A DNA stretch of 63,089 nucleotides, from the NCBI GenBank assembly GCA_026398595.1, contig JAPLSO010000033.1, positions 170,940 to 234,028 on the forward strand, given 5' to 3'. The notes beneath the pieces were generated by a model. The model searched no databases and was not told where the DNA came from. It was given only the letters and a program-made list of their open reading frames with translations. This document shows positions 26,552-36,378 of this stretch, piece after piece. Source of the DNA: Spirochaetota bacterium. Its GTDB lineage: Bacteria; Spirochaetota; Spirochaetia; Treponematales; Rectinemataceae. The translations under genes were made by a program, and so were the position numbers. Within the stretch, counting starts at the first letter, position 1, and every line of letters begins with the position of its first letter.

Positions 26552-27090
26552 ACTTGAAGATCGATAAGTTCGCGTATCCTCTCTGCCGAATCTTCGGGAC
26601 TTTCGCCCCGCGCCCATACATACTTCACTTGGGATGGCTCGGCATACAGCTTTTTACGCATTCCCAGGAGCTCATGTATCCTGGTCCATCTGTCTCCTGT
26701 TCCCAAGACAGGCCTTGTTCCCGTATCGGAGTTCAGCCTTCGATACAATTCATCCTCGGGCACGTCTATCCAGACACTGAGAAAACATTCCTTCAATAGT
26801 TGCCTGTTGGACTTAAGGAGGACGACTCCTCCGCCACAGGAGAGTATGAAGGGCTTGGGGGATTCCGAGAGTTCCAGGAGTACGCTGCTTTCGAGCTTTC
26901 TAAACCCAGGCTCCCCGAGAGACACGAAAAGCGAGGGAATGGCAGCCCTCGAGAATGCCTCAATCCGCTCATCGAGATCGATGAAGCCCACCCCGAGGCG
27001 GGCGGCGAGGAGTTTCCCGATCTCGGTTTTCCCGCTGCCCATGAAGCCGAGGAGGGCGAGAGGCTTGCAAAGCTGGATGCTGGATATCAT
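26527..27090 (-). CDS. aroK: Shikimate kinase
   Basis: It phosphorylates shikimate at O3 in the chorismate pathway. Walker A is GFMGSGKTEIG, the shikimate-binding Asp is in FIDLDERIE, the glycine-rich SCGGGVVL follows, and the lid arginine lies in TGTRPVL. The 187 residues are a typical length. No other aro gene is adjacent. It is 10 bases downstream of the M19 peptidase gene on the same strand. Confidence 0.94.
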   Translation of the reverse strand: MISSIQLCKPLALLGFMGSGKTEIGKLLAARLGVGFIDLDERIEAFSRAAIPSLFVSLGEPGFRKLESSVLLELSESPKPFILSCGGGVVLLKSNRQLLKECFLSVWIDVPEDELYRRLNSDTGTRPVLGTGDRWTRIHELLGMRKKLYAEPSQVKYVWARGESPEDSAERIRELIDLQVHRLSGTI

Positions 27091-27100
27091 GGCCTGTTGC

Positions 27101-28087
27101 TCAACTGTTGAGAATTTCCCGTATGACTCTATACCAGTTCTTCCACATGATCCTATCCACGGCGTCCGAATTGTAACCCCGCCTCGTGAGCGCTTCGGCG
27201 ATCAGAGGGAATTCGGAAGCGTCGGCAATGACATGACCCTCGACACCCCTGTAGCCGTCAAAGTCGGAACCGAGGGCAGCACAGTCGATGCCTCCTGCCT
27301 TGACGATGGCGTCGATATGATCGACGAAGTGTTCGATATAAGGCTTCGTCTGGGATTTCGCGACGAAATTGGGAACGAAAACGGCGCCTATGGCCCCTCC
27401 TCTGTCGGCGATACGCGCGATCTGGGTGTCTGTGAGATTCCGTGGATGGTCGTTCACCGACCGCGAGTTCGAGTGCGAGGCTATGAAGGGCCTTCGGGCG
27501 ACTCTGGCGAGATCGTCAAAGGCCTGGTCCGAAAGATGGGAAGCGTCGACGATCATAGGCTTGGCTTCCATTTTCGCCACGAGCTCGACCCCAAGAGGAG
27601 TAAGTCCGTCCGTGCCCTCTGCCTTGACCCCTCGAGCGAAGGGGTTGCGCCTGTTCCAGCTCAAGCCGAGGGCTCGCACGCCTCTCTTGTAGAACTCTTC
27701 TAGGGCAGTCAGTCTTCCATCGAGGGCTTCGGCCCCTTCAATCGAGAGGAGGGCCCCTACCCTCTTTCCTGGAACGGCCTTGTCGAGGTCGCTGCCTGTA
27801 AGGACGGGGAAAAAGGCTCCATTGGAGGCGGCGACGATAGCCTCGAACTCATCGATCATCCTATTCGTGTAGGCGCGAACCTCGGGAAGATCCTCATCCC
27901 CGGCGAAGAGGGCCATGAATTGGCACAGGACCCCTCCCTCGAGGAGTTTGGGAAGATCGATGTGACTCTTTTCATTCCTCTTGAGGAAATTTCGTCTGCC
28001 AGGATCGTTGGAAATCTGGCTCTTGCCGATGACGGCCATGAGTGCGTCGGTGTGGGCGTCTATGACGGGGTGCAGTATCGCGTTCAT
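27101..28087 (-). CDS. M19 (membrane/renal-type) dipeptidase
   Basis: This zinc dipeptidase of the amidohydrolase fold has 328 residues. Metal ligands are visible in VIDAHTDAL (H-x-D near residue 11), ASHSNSRSV, and ALGSDFDGYRG toward the C terminus. Bacterial members cleave dipeptides, some with D-amino acids; no signal peptide is present, so it acts in the cytoplasm. AAGGAAC precedes the ATG. It lies between uvrB and aroK on the same strand. Confidence 0.92.
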   Translation of the reverse strand: MNAILHPVIDAHTDALMAVIGKSQISNDPGRRNFLKRNEKSHIDLPKLLEGGVLCQFMALFAGDEDLPEVRAYTNRMIDEFEAIVAASNGAFFPVLTGSDLDKAVPGKRVGALLSIEGAEALDGRLTALEEFYKRGVRALGLSWNRRNPFARGVKAEGTDGLTPLGVELVAKMEAKPMIVDASHLSDQAFDDLARVARRPFIASHSNSRSVNDHPRNLTDTQIARIADRGGAIGAVFVPNFVAKSQTKPYIEHFVDHIDAIVKAGGIDCAALGSDFDGYRGVEGHVIADASEFPLIAEALTRRGYNSDAVDRIMWKNWYRVIREILNS

Positions 28088-28118
28088 CTTTGTTCCTTTC
28101 GAGAAAAATAACGAGAAG

Positions 28119-30110
28119 CTATGCCTCTCCGCCTAGCTTGATGCGCTCTATCTCGTCCCGTATAAGGGCCGCTTCCTCGAACTCGAGGTTCTTGGCATGC
28201 TCCAGCATACGCTGTTCGAGAGCCTTGATGAGACTCTTACGCTGCTCAGGAACAAGGAGATTATGTGTCCGCTTGAGCAGTTCGACTTCGCCGAGCGTCG
28301 TGTCGATCTTTTCTTCCTTGTGCCTTTCCAGGATGTCGCCTACGGCCTTCTTTATCGTGGTTGGCGTTATGCCATGCTCGGTGTTGTAGGCTGTCTGCAG
28401 GGCTCTTCTACGCTCGGTCTCGTCGATGGCCGTTCGCATCGCGTCGCTCTCCCTGTCGGCGTACATGACGACGAGACCGGCCGCGTTGCGCGCCGCCCTT
28501 CCAATAATCTGGATCAGGCTCGTCGCCGACCGCAAGAACCCTATCTTGTCCGCGTCGAGGATCGCTATGAAAGAGACTTCGGGAAGGTCTATGCCCTCGC
28601 GCAAGAGATTGATGCCGACGAGGACATCGAATTCGCCAGCCCTCAGCTGGGTCAATATCTCCACGCGCTCTATCGTCTCGATCTCCGAATGGATATAGCG
28701 TACACGTAGTCCCAGGCCGTTGAGGTATTGGGTGAGTTCTTCGGCCATACGCTTGGTCAGGGTGATTATGAGACTCCTCTCGCCCGAGGCCGCCTTAGCC
28801 TTCACGCGGGCATAGATGTCCTCCATCTGCCCTTCGCTTGGTCGGACCTGGATTTCGGGGTCGACGAGACCCGTGGGCCGTATCAGCTGTTCGGCGACGA
28901 CGGCCGACCGCTCCAGTTCCTTAAGCCCCGGCGTAGCCGAGACATAGACGACCTTGCCGACGAGAGCGTCGAATTCCTCCATTTTCAGGGGACGGTTGTC
29001 GAGGGCGCAGGGAAGCCTGAAGCCATAGTCGACGAGGGAAGTCTTCCTGCTCCTGTCACCCGCATACATGGCACCTATCTGCGAGACGGTAACATGGGAC
29101 TCGTCGATGAAGGTCAAGAAATCCTTGGGAAAGTAGTCGAGAAGGACCCCTGGCCTCTCTCCGGGTTTCCGCCCGGAGAGAGGGGCCGAGTAATTCTCGA
29201 TACCCGAACAGTAGCCCATTTCCTCCAGCATCTCGATATCATATTCGGTCCGTGACTTGAGCCGTTCGGCCTCCAGCACCTTGCCCTTGGCCATGAAAGC
29301 CGTGTACTGCTCGTCAAGCTCCTTACGCAGGTTGACCGTCGCCTTGTGGACCAGGTCCTCGGGCATGACGAAGTGCTTGGCAGGGTAGATCACCGCCTCT
29401 TCGAGGTCCTCCCCCGCCCTTCCCGTCAGAGGATCAAACTTGCGTATCCGCACCACCCTGTCGAAATCGAGCTCGACGCGGTATGCCTCCTCGAGATAGG
29501 CCGGATAGATCTCTATCGTCTCCCCCCTCATCCTGAACCGGCCCCGCTCAAGGACCATGTCGTTGCGTTCGTACTGGAGACTGACGAGCCTTCGCTTCAG
29601 AAACTCGAGATCGATTGTTTTGCCGCGGTCCAGATAAACGCGCATCTCGCGATAGAGATCGGGCGAACCCAGCCCATAGATGCAGGACACGGTGGCGACG
29701 ATAATGACATCCCTGCGCTCCATGAGTGCTGCCGTAGCTGCCAACCGCATCCTGTCTATTTCCTCGTTGATGCTTGAATCCTTCTCAATATAGAGATCCT
29801 TGGAAGGCACATAGGCTTCGGGCTGATAGTAGTCGTAATAGGAGACAAAGTATTCGACGGCGTTTTTCGGGAAAAAACCCTTGAACTCCCGGTAGAGCTG
29901 GGCGGAAAGCGTCTTGTTGTGTGAGATTACGATCGTTGGAAGTTGAAGTGCCTCGATGACTTTAGCCATCGTATAGGTCTTGCCCGAACCTGTGACGCCC
30001 TTAAGGGTCATGCGCGAAGCTCCCCCCGCGGCGCCGTCGACGAGGGTCCGGATGGCAGTTCCCTGGTCGCCGGCTGGTTCGAAGGGGGAGACTACCTTGA
30101 AAGGCTTCAC
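28119..30110 (-). CDS. uvrB: UvrABC excision nuclease subunit B
   Basis: This is the damage-verification helicase of nucleotide excision repair, 663 residues. Walker A is GVTGSGKT, the beta-hairpin region is YYDYYQPEAYVP, and helicase motif VI is IQIIGRAARN. The C-terminal UVR domain that contacts UvrA/UvrC covers about the last 40 residues. It starts with GTG overlapping the htrA stop (GTGA), so it is translationally coupled to htrA; that neighbourhood is unusual but both may be stress functions. Confidence 0.97.
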   Translation of the reverse strand: MKPFKVVSPFEPAGDQGTAIRTLVDGAAGGASRMTLKGVTGSGKTYTMAKVIEALQLPTIVISHNKTLSAQLYREFKGFFPKNAVEYFVSYYDYYQPEAYVPSKDLYIEKDSSINEEIDRMRLAATAALMERRDVIIVATVSCIYGLGSPDLYREMRVYLDRGKTIDLEFLKRRLVSLQYERNDMVLERGRFRMRGETIEIYPAYLEEAYRVELDFDRVVRIRKFDPLTGRAGEDLEEAVIYPAKHFVMPEDLVHKATVNLRKELDEQYTAFMAKGKVLEAERLKSRTEYDIEMLEEMGYCSGIENYSAPLSGRKPGERPGVLLDYFPKDFLTFIDESHVTVSQIGAMYAGDRSRKTSLVDYGFRLPCALDNRPLKMEEFDALVGKVVYVSATPGLKELERSAVVAEQLIRPTGLVDPEIQVRPSEGQMEDIYARVKAKAASGERSLIITLTKRMAEELTQYLNGLGLRVRYIHSEIETIERVEILTQLRAGEFDVLVGINLLREGIDLPEVSFIAILDADKIGFLRSATSLIQIIGRAARNAAGLVVMYADRESDAMRTAIDETERRRALQTAYNTEHGITPTTIKKAVGDILERHKEEKIDTTLGEVELLKRTHNLLVPEQRKSLIKALEQRMLEHAKNLEFEEAALIRDEIERIKLGGEA

Positions 30111-31354
30111 TGGTCTTCCTGGCCGCTTTCGCTTAAAGTCAGGGTGATCCGCTGGATCTGCTTTCCCCGATAAAATTCGACGACGATTTTCTCCCCGGGT
30201 TTATTGTCCTCAAGGGCCGTATAGAGATCCGCTATGCTTCCTATATCCATCCCGTCGACCTTGGCGAGAATGTCGCCACCTATCTTGAATGTCGATCTAC
30301 CGTATCTGACGTTCGTCGTACCGCCCTTGATGCCAGCTTTTTCGGCAAGGCTTCCCTGCTTGACCGTCGAGATGAGCAGTCCTTTCTCCATAGGCGCGCC
30401 ATAGCCGTTCTGCTTGAGGTATTCGACAAGAGCAGGAAAGAGCTGTACGGCCTCGACATCGATCCAGCCCCTTCTTACTTTTCCCTGGGATATAAGTTCA
30501 GGGACAATCCTCACGGCCGTGTCGACAGGGATGGCGAATCCAATGCCCACCGATCCCCCCGAAGGTGAATAGATCATCGTATTGATGCCGATCATCTCCC
30601 CTCTGGCGTTAAAAAGAGGGCCGCCCGAGTTGCCAGGATTGATGGACGCGTCGGTCTGGATCATGTTCTGGAGAATCGTCGTTTCGTCCTCTTGTATCGG
30701 TCTTCCAAGCCCCGAAATGATGCCCAGAGTCAGTGTCCTTTCAAGACCGAAGGGATTGCCTATGGCCAGGACCTTCTGGCCGACCTTCAGGTTCTTGGAC
30801 GAGCCGAAAGGTATCGGCCTCAGCTTAAGATTGGCTGGCGGCGTGAATTTGATGATGGCGAGGTCGTTCTGGGGATCCGCTCCTTTGACCTCGGCGGGAT
30901 ATTGGCTTCCGTCGGCGAGGTTGACGAAGAGCTTATAGGTGTCCTTGACTACATGATAATTGGTAAGGATATATCCTCGGGTGTCGATGATCGAGCCTGA
31001 TCCCGACCCCCCGCTCTGTGGTACAGGGTCGAGGAACCAGTCCACCTTAACCACCTCTGTGGTGATATTGACCACGGATTCGTTGTATTTTTCATAGACG
31101 CCTATATTTTCGCTTTCATCGGCGCTGTAACCGGCGTCCGCGCCCAGGACGACTTGGGTCGCCTTGAGCGGGAACTGCGTCGTCTCGGTCCGTACCGAAG
31201 TAAGAGGCTGAGACTGCTGCCCTGCCATCACAGCTGGCTCTTCAGTCCGGGAGTTCCGGGCAAGGATAAAAACCGAGCCGAAGACGAGGGCCGAGGCTCC
31301 GAGAGCTCCAGCGACGATACCCAGAGCCAGTTGCTGTCTGGAATAGAGTTTCAT
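30107..31354 (-). CDS. htrA: HtrA/DegP-type serine protease
   Basis: This periplasmic protein-quality protease has 415 residues. An N-terminal hydrophobic segment (about residues 9-31) acts as membrane anchor or signal. The trypsin-like triad is visible: His in ILTNYHVVKD, Asp in DPQNDLAIIKF, Ser in NPGNSGGPLF. One PDZ domain follows (about 300-405), so the arrangement is DegS-like rather than two-PDZ DegP. GAGGGA lies close to the ATG. It is coupled to uvrB downstream. Confidence 0.94.
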   Translation of the reverse strand: MKLYSRQQLALGIVAGALGASALVFGSVFILARNSRTEEPAVMAGQQSQPLTSVRTETTQFPLKATQVVLGADAGYSADESENIGVYEKYNESVVNITTEVVKVDWFLDPVPQSGGSGSGSIIDTRGYILTNYHVVKDTYKLFVNLADGSQYPAEVKGADPQNDLAIIKFTPPANLKLRPIPFGSSKNLKVGQKVLAIGNPFGLERTLTLGIISGLGRPIQEDETTILQNMIQTDASINPGNSGGPLFNARGEMIGINTMIYSPSGGSVGIGFAIPVDTAVRIVPELISQGKVRRGWIDVEAVQLFPALVEYLKQNGYGAPMEKGLLISTVKQGSLAEKAGIKGGTTNVRYGRSTFKIGGDILAKVDGMDIGSIADLYTALEDNKPGEKIVVEFYRGKQIQRITLTLSESGQEDQ

Positions 31355-31372
31355 TCCCTCATTCCCCCATTT

Positions 31373-31894
31373 CTATACGTATCTCATCTTACCAAAAGCC
31401 TTTTCTTCGGCACGGGCAAGCATGAAGAGATAGTCTGAAAGGCGGTTAATATATCTTCTCAGGCAAAGAGAGACTACCTGGTCTCTCGAAAGGGAGATGA
31501 TCCTGCGCTCGGCCCGCCGGGCGACCGTCCTTGCCACGTCGAGGGCGGCCGAACCCTGGGTCATTCCGGGAAGGACAAAGCCGCAAAGCTGAATACTCTC
31601 CTCGATCGCGGCTGTCTTTTCGGCAATTAAAGCCTCGTCTTCATCGAGGATGGGCCTGTCGAAGGGTGTACCCAGCGAGGCGAGCTCTCCGCCCACCCTG
31701 AAGAGGGTCCTCTGAATGTCCTCGATGGCGAGGATGACTTCGTCCTGATGGCAGAGGTGACATGCCGCGCCGAGGAGCGAGGAAAGCTCGTCAATCGTGC
31801 CGTAGGCCTCGACCCGGGGGACGTCCTTTTCTATCCGCTCGCCCGACCAGAGCCCTGTGCTGCCGTCATCCCCGGTTTTCGTCATGATGCTCAC
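31373..31894 (-). CDS. pduO: Cob(I)alamin adenosyltransferase, PduO-type
   Basis: It makes adenosylcobalamin from cob(I)alamin and ATP. The N-terminal TKTGDDGSTGLWSGERI is the ATP-binding signature of PduO enzymes, followed by EAYGTIDELSSLLG and, late, the RRAERRIISL arginine region. I place the start at the GTG at 31894 (173 residues), with GAGGAG 12 bases upstream; the ATG at 31885 is an alternative and the open frame reaches 31993. It can supply the cofactor for the B12-dependent NrdJ in this window. It is 18 bases upstream of htrA on the same strand and divergent from bpt. Confidence 0.9.
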   Translation of the reverse strand: MSIMTKTGDDGSTGLWSGERIEKDVPRVEAYGTIDELSSLLGAACHLCHQDEVILAIEDIQRTLFRVGGELASLGTPFDRPILDEDEALIAEKTAAIEESIQLCGFVLPGMTQGSAALDVARTVARRAERRIISLSRDQVVSLCLRRYINRLSDYLFMLARAEEKAFGKMRYV

Positions 31895-31982
31895 GGTGCA
31901 AAGATACTCCTCGGATACACTTCCCATCAAGACAGGGCCCGAGGATGGACTCGATCGGGATCGCGTGCGTATCATCTTGGGC

Positions 31983-32708
31983 ATGGAATACATCAGTGAG
32001 CCCTGCCCCTACCTCGGGGAAAGGAATTCCCGTATCGAAGTACTCGCGGGGCAACAGAGCGAAGTGCTGTATGAATGCCTCCTCGAGGAAGGCTGGAGAC
32101 GTTCGGGACCGGTATTCTATCGCAACAACTGCGAAGGCTGCTCCAGCTGCATCCCCCTGCGACGCCCTGTCTCGTCCCCTTCCTCGCGTCGGGGCAGAAA
32201 GCTTCTAAAAAACAATTCGGACCTAAAGATCGTCTTGACCGAACCGAGTATAGACGAAGAACACTATTCCTTATACAGGAAGTATATGGAATCCCGTCAT
32301 GGTCAGACCGAAGAAGTCGCTGAAAGCTTGCTCGCCCTGGCAGCTTCGCCTCTTGCGCGGTTCGTCGAATACAGGCTAGGGACCGGGCAACTAATCGCCC
32401 TCGGCTTCGTCGATGAGGCAGCCTGTTCTCTCTCTTCGGCCTATTTCGCCTTCGATCCACAGGAGTCCAGGAGAAGCCTTGGTTCCTATTCGGTCTTCGC
32501 CGAAACCGAGTTGGCCAAGTCCCTTGGGAAGTCCTACTATTATCTGGGTTTCTGGGTCCACGGTTCACCCAAAATGGAGTATAAAGCCGATTTCCCGCCC
32601 TTCGAACTGCTCATGACCGAGGGGGGAGGAAGACGCGGCTGGTTCCCTTTCGCCTCAAGATCGGAAGCTCTTGAGGTCCTTCATGACGGGACAGTATCGT
32701 TGACATGA
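31983..32708 (+). CDS. bpt: Aspartate/glutamate leucyltransferase
   Basis: It transfers Leu from Leu-tRNA to proteins with N-terminal Asp or Glu, creating an N-degron. The 241-residue protein has the N-terminal ATE domain with CPYLGERNSRIE, the cysteine cluster NNCEGCSSCIPLR, and a GNAT-like C-terminal half (YYLGFWVHGSPKMEYK). Start at 31983 fits the family length; upstream codons overlap the pduO region. The usual adaptor ClpS and the ClpA unfoldase are not in the window, though ClpXP is. Confidence 0.9.
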   Translation: MEYISEPCPYLGERNSRIEVLAGQQSEVLYECLLEEGWRRSGPVFYRNNCEGCSSCIPLRRPVSSPSSRRGRKLLKNNSDLKIVLTEPSIDEEHYSLYRKYMESRHGQTEEVAESLLALAASPLARFVEYRLGTGQLIALGFVDEAACSLSSAYFAFDPQESRRSLGSYSVFAETELAKSLGKSYYYLGFWVHGSPKMEYKADFPPFELLMTEGGGRRGWFPFASRSEALEVLHDGTVSLT

Positions 32709-32768
32709 CCTGCCTATCGTGGTACGGTACTTGGCGATACTTTCTTATATTACGTCGGAAGGAAGATT

Positions 32769-34397
32769 ATGGCATCCCCTACAAAGATCGTTGAAACGCA
32801 GGAAGCAAAAAAAACCGAAAAAAAGGCCAGTCCCAAGCGCGGGGTGAAAAATCCCTTCGTCTACGGCGGAACGATTGTCATCCTTATCATCACGATTGTT
32901 GCTTTCGTGTTCATACCCTCGATCGGCGGCGGAGTTTCCTCCTCTGGGCAGGCCCCTAACTTCGGAAGCTGGGGGGGTAAACCTATAACCTACACCTCGG
33001 GCTCCTATTTCGCCAAGCAAGTCTCCCAGATCAACGACTACCTCAAACAGCAAGGTCTCTCCGAGCAGAACTACCAGCTCTACGCCTACCAGGTATGGAG
33101 GATGGCCTTCCAGAGTGCGGCCATCCGTACGGCCCTTCTCAAGACCCTCGATGCCGGCGGCTTCAGGGTCACGGACAAGGGGCTCGACGAGGCTGTCGCC
33201 AAGAACGACGCCTACCTCGACAATGGCGTCTTCTCCATCGATAAGTACAACAAGACATTGATGGCCACCAAGATGTCGATCCGAAGTTCCACGAAGGAAG
33301 ATCTTCTCATAAGACGCTATTACGAGGACGTGTACTCGCTTCCCCCGAGCACGGCTGAACTCACCTTCGTCGCCTCGATGGCCAAGCCCCAAAGGACCAT
33401 CTCCTACGTCGCCCTCCCCCTTTCGGCCTATCCTAAATCCGAGGTGGTGACCTGGGCAAAGGCCAACAGCGATCTCTTCAGGACCTTTGGGGTCTCGCGA
33501 ATCTCAGTCACTTCCTCAGAGTCAGACGCCAAAAAAATTCGGCAGCAGGTTATCGACAACAAGCCCTCCTTCGAGGACGCAGCCAAGAGCCACTCCAAAG
33601 ACGCCTATGCCGACAAGGGCGGCGACGCCGGAACAGTCTACTACTATACCTTCGCCGAGGGTTTCTCCAAGAGCGACGACGCGGCCAAAGCAGCCGCCCT
33701 CGGCAAGGGAGAGATATCCCCCGTGTATAAAATCGCCGAAGGTTCATGGGCTTTCTTCAGGATCAACAATGCCCTCGCCGCGCCTGATTTCAATTCCGAT
33801 TCGGTGATAAACGAGGCAAGGGCATACCTTGAGCAGAAGGAAAAAGGGACGCTAGAGAGCTGGTCGCTCGCCCAGGCCAACAAACTCGTGACCTCGACCG
33901 ACCTCACAGCCTTCCAGAAGGCCGCCAAGGCAGCGGGATACAGTCTGCAGACGGCAGGCCCCTTCATCATCAACACAGGCAATCCGACTTTCTATGCCTA
34001 CAACCAGCAGATTCCTCTTCTCAACACCCCCAATCCCAGCAAGGACCCGAATCTTTCCTTGATCGAGTCGGATGCGTCCTTCATACCCGAACTCTTCTCA
34101 TTGGACAAGGGCAAGGTGGGTAAGCCCCTCGTCGTGGGTGACAACGTTCTCGTCTTCGGCGTCACCGAGGATAAGGACGGAACCGAAGACGAGACGGCAA
34201 TGGTGCAATTTGCCTATCCCTACTTCCAGCAGCAGGCTCTTGACGCTGGCATAAAGGACAGTTTCCTGAAGAGCAAAAAGTTCAAGGATAATTTCAGCAC
34301 CACCTTCTTCAAGATCTTCAAGACGAACACCCAAGCTTCGAATAATTCCTCGACTTCCACGACAGCGGCCCCCGCAGCGAAAGACTCGAAGAAGTAA
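32769..34397 (+). CDS. PpiD/SurA-like peptidyl-prolyl isomerase, membrane-anchored
   Basis: This 542-residue periplasmic foldase has a Lys-rich cytoplasmic start (residues 1-26), a single transmembrane helix at about 27-50, a SurA_N-like helical region, and a parvulin domain near residues 230-340. The parvulin part includes FEDAAKSHSKDAYADKGGD. The C-terminal tail is Ser/Thr/Ala-rich. It would help fold outer-membrane or secreted proteins. GGAAGGAAG precedes the ATG. A terminator lies 60 bases after the stop. Confidence 0.82.
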   Translation: MASPTKIVETQEAKKTEKKASPKRGVKNPFVYGGTIVILIITIVAFVFIPSIGGGVSSSGQAPNFGSWGGKPITYTSGSYFAKQVSQINDYLKQQGLSEQNYQLYAYQVWRMAFQSAAIRTALLKTLDAGGFRVTDKGLDEAVAKNDAYLDNGVFSIDKYNKTLMATKMSIRSSTKEDLLIRRYYEDVYSLPPSTAELTFVASMAKPQRTISYVALPLSAYPKSEVVTWAKANSDLFRTFGVSRISVTSSESDAKKIRQQVIDNKPSFEDAAKSHSKDAYADKGGDAGTVYYYTFAEGFSKSDDAAKAAALGKGEISPVYKIAEGSWAFFRINNALAAPDFNSDSVINEARAYLEQKEKGTLESWSLAQANKLVTSTDLTAFQKAAKAAGYSLQTAGPFIINTGNPTFYAYNQQIPLLNTPNPSKDPNLSLIESDASFIPELFSLDKGKVGKPLVVGDNVLVFGVTEDKDGTEDETAMVQFAYPYFQQQALDAGIKDSFLKSKKFKDNFSTTFFKIFKTNTQASNNSSTSTTAAPAAKDSKK

Positions 34398-34456
34398 GTA
34401 AGGATGGACAGACTTCAGGACGCTTGGATCAAACAACAATCAACGTAGACAATACG

Positions 34457-34494
34457 TAAAAAAAGGCCGCCGGTTTTCCAGCGGTCTTTTTTAA
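34457..34494. terminator. Intrinsic terminator between the foldase gene and lepA
   Basis: Arms AGGCCGC/GCGGTCT flank the loop CGGTTTTCCA, with an A tract before and TTTTTT after. It lies between two convergent genes and could serve both. Confidence 0.75.
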
Positions 34495-34517
34495 GACTAT
34501 ATCTTGGTCAGCCTTCG

Positions 34518-36289
34518 TCAGTTTTCGTCATCAGTACGTAGAACAGCGAGGAAAGCATCCTGGCCCAACTCGACATTTCCGACCAGCCTCATGCGCTTCT
34601 TGCCTTCCTTCTGCTTTTCAAGGAGCTTCCGCTTGCGCGAAACGTCGCCTCCATAGCACTTGGCGAGGACATCCTTGCGCACGGGGTTGACCGTTTCACG
34701 AGCGATGATCTGCCCACCTATGGCCCCCTGGATTGCGACCTTGAACTGCTGGCGGGCAATATTCTTTTGGAGGCGTTCGCAGATCTTTCGCGCCCTCTCG
34801 TAGGCTCCCTGCCTGTACACAAGCATGGAGAGCGCATCCACGGGATCGCCATTGATAAGGAAATCGAGCTTAGAGAGCTCCGTTGGCCTGTAGTCGATGA
34901 TCTCGTAATCGAAGCTCGCATAGCCTCGGCTGGTTGATTTAAGCTTGTCGTAAAAGTCGAAAAGAACTTCGGCCAAAGGCATCTCGAAGACGAGCTGTAC
35001 GCGTTTCTCGTCAAGATGGGTGAAGGACTTCTGCTCACCCCGCTTGCCGATGCAAAGAGTTATAAGGTTGCCAATGTAGGCCAGAGGAGTGATGATCTCG
35101 GCCTTGATATAGGGCTCATCCGCGCTGTCTATCCTGGATGGATCCGGGTACTGGCTTGGGTTGTCGACAAGGGCGGTTTCGCCGTTCTGCAGCTTAAGCC
35201 TGTAGCGGACGGACGGCGCTGTCATGATTATGGACTGGCCGAATTCTCGCTCCAGCCGCTCCTGGATGATCTCGAGATGCAAGAGACCCAGGAAGCCGCA
35301 GCGGAAGCCGAAACCAAGGGCGAGAGAACTGTCCTTCTCGCACACGAGGGAAGCATCGTTGAGCATCAGTTTTTCAAGACTTTCCTTCAGATCGTCGTAT
35401 TCGGCGGAATCCATGGGATAAATCGAGCTGAATACAACGGGTTTTATCTCCTTGAAACCGGGCAGCGCTGCCGTACAGGGATTTTCGTCATCGGTTATTG
35501 TATCGCCGACCCTGACGTCTCGGACTGTCTTTATACCTGCGGTGACGTAGCCTACTTCCCCCGCCGCCAGCATGTCTGTATCGCTTGCCTGGTCGATCTT
35601 GAAAAGGCTAACTTCCTCGATCTCATGAATGGCGCCACTCGACATGAATCTTATGTTCATGCCTTTCCTCATCAATCCGCTCTTGACGCGGACATGGACG
35701 ATAGCTCCCTTGTAGGCGTCGTAGTGCGAGTCGAAGATGAGGGCTTGAAGCGGATCTCTGATCGATCCGCGCGGCGAGGGAAATCTCTGTACGATGGCCT
35801 CGAAAAGCTCATCGATGCCGATGCCCATCTTGGCCGAGACCGCTAGGGCCGAATCCCCATCGAGGCCGAGATCCCTGTCGATCTGCCCCCGGACTCCTTC
35901 AACATCGGCGGCTGCCATGTCGATCTTGTTGATGACGGGCAGAATCTCCAGATCGTGTTCGATGGCCATGTACATGTTCGAAAGTGTCTGGGCCTGCACA
36001 CCCTGGGTGGCGTCGATGACGAGAATCGCTCCCTCGCACGAGGAGATGGCCCGCGAGACCTCGTATGAAAAATCCACGTGTCCTGGAGTGTCCACTAGGT
36101 TGAGGGTGTATGTCTTGCCGTCGACGGCCAGCTAGGGCAAGGGATATCCATATTGTCCAGCATCTGGTTCTGCATCTTTCGCGCGTCCACTAGATGAGCT
36201 TTCTCGATGAAGCGATCGGCCAGGGTCGACTTGCCATGGTCGATATGGGCTATGATGCAGAAATTCCTGATGAGTTCCGGTTCATGCAT
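34518..36289 (-). pseudogene. lepA: lepA (EF4, back-translocating GTPase), broken by a ~40-nt deletion
   Basis: From the start at 36289 the first 49 residues are normal LepA, including the G1 loop AHIDHGKST and MLDNMDI. The sequence then loses the expected ERERGITIK switch I/G2 region and slips frame: the first frame ends at a TAG near 36098. LepA resumes in another frame at [18 protein letters not shown] and runs 525 residues without a stop to the normal C terminus. Family proteins have about 20 residues (60 nt) between MD(I/L) and DG-TY; here there are 20 nt. An additional in-frame TAG precedes LAVDGKTY. The rest is intact, so either the loss is recent or it is an assembly error. A GTG at 36095 could at most restart translation without the G1 loop. 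Confidence 0.88.
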
Positions 36290-36378
36290 GGTCCTACTCT
36301 AGCCGAAAGCCAGGCTTTGCGCAATTCCGATCCCTCAAGGCTTGATCGACGCCCTCTTCGAGGCCATAGTGATGCACA

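Noticed and set aside
36095-36289. Independent 64-residue GTP-binding protein
   Set aside because: It is the N terminus of the frameshifted lepA, with the LepA G1 loop and no separate stop context of its own.
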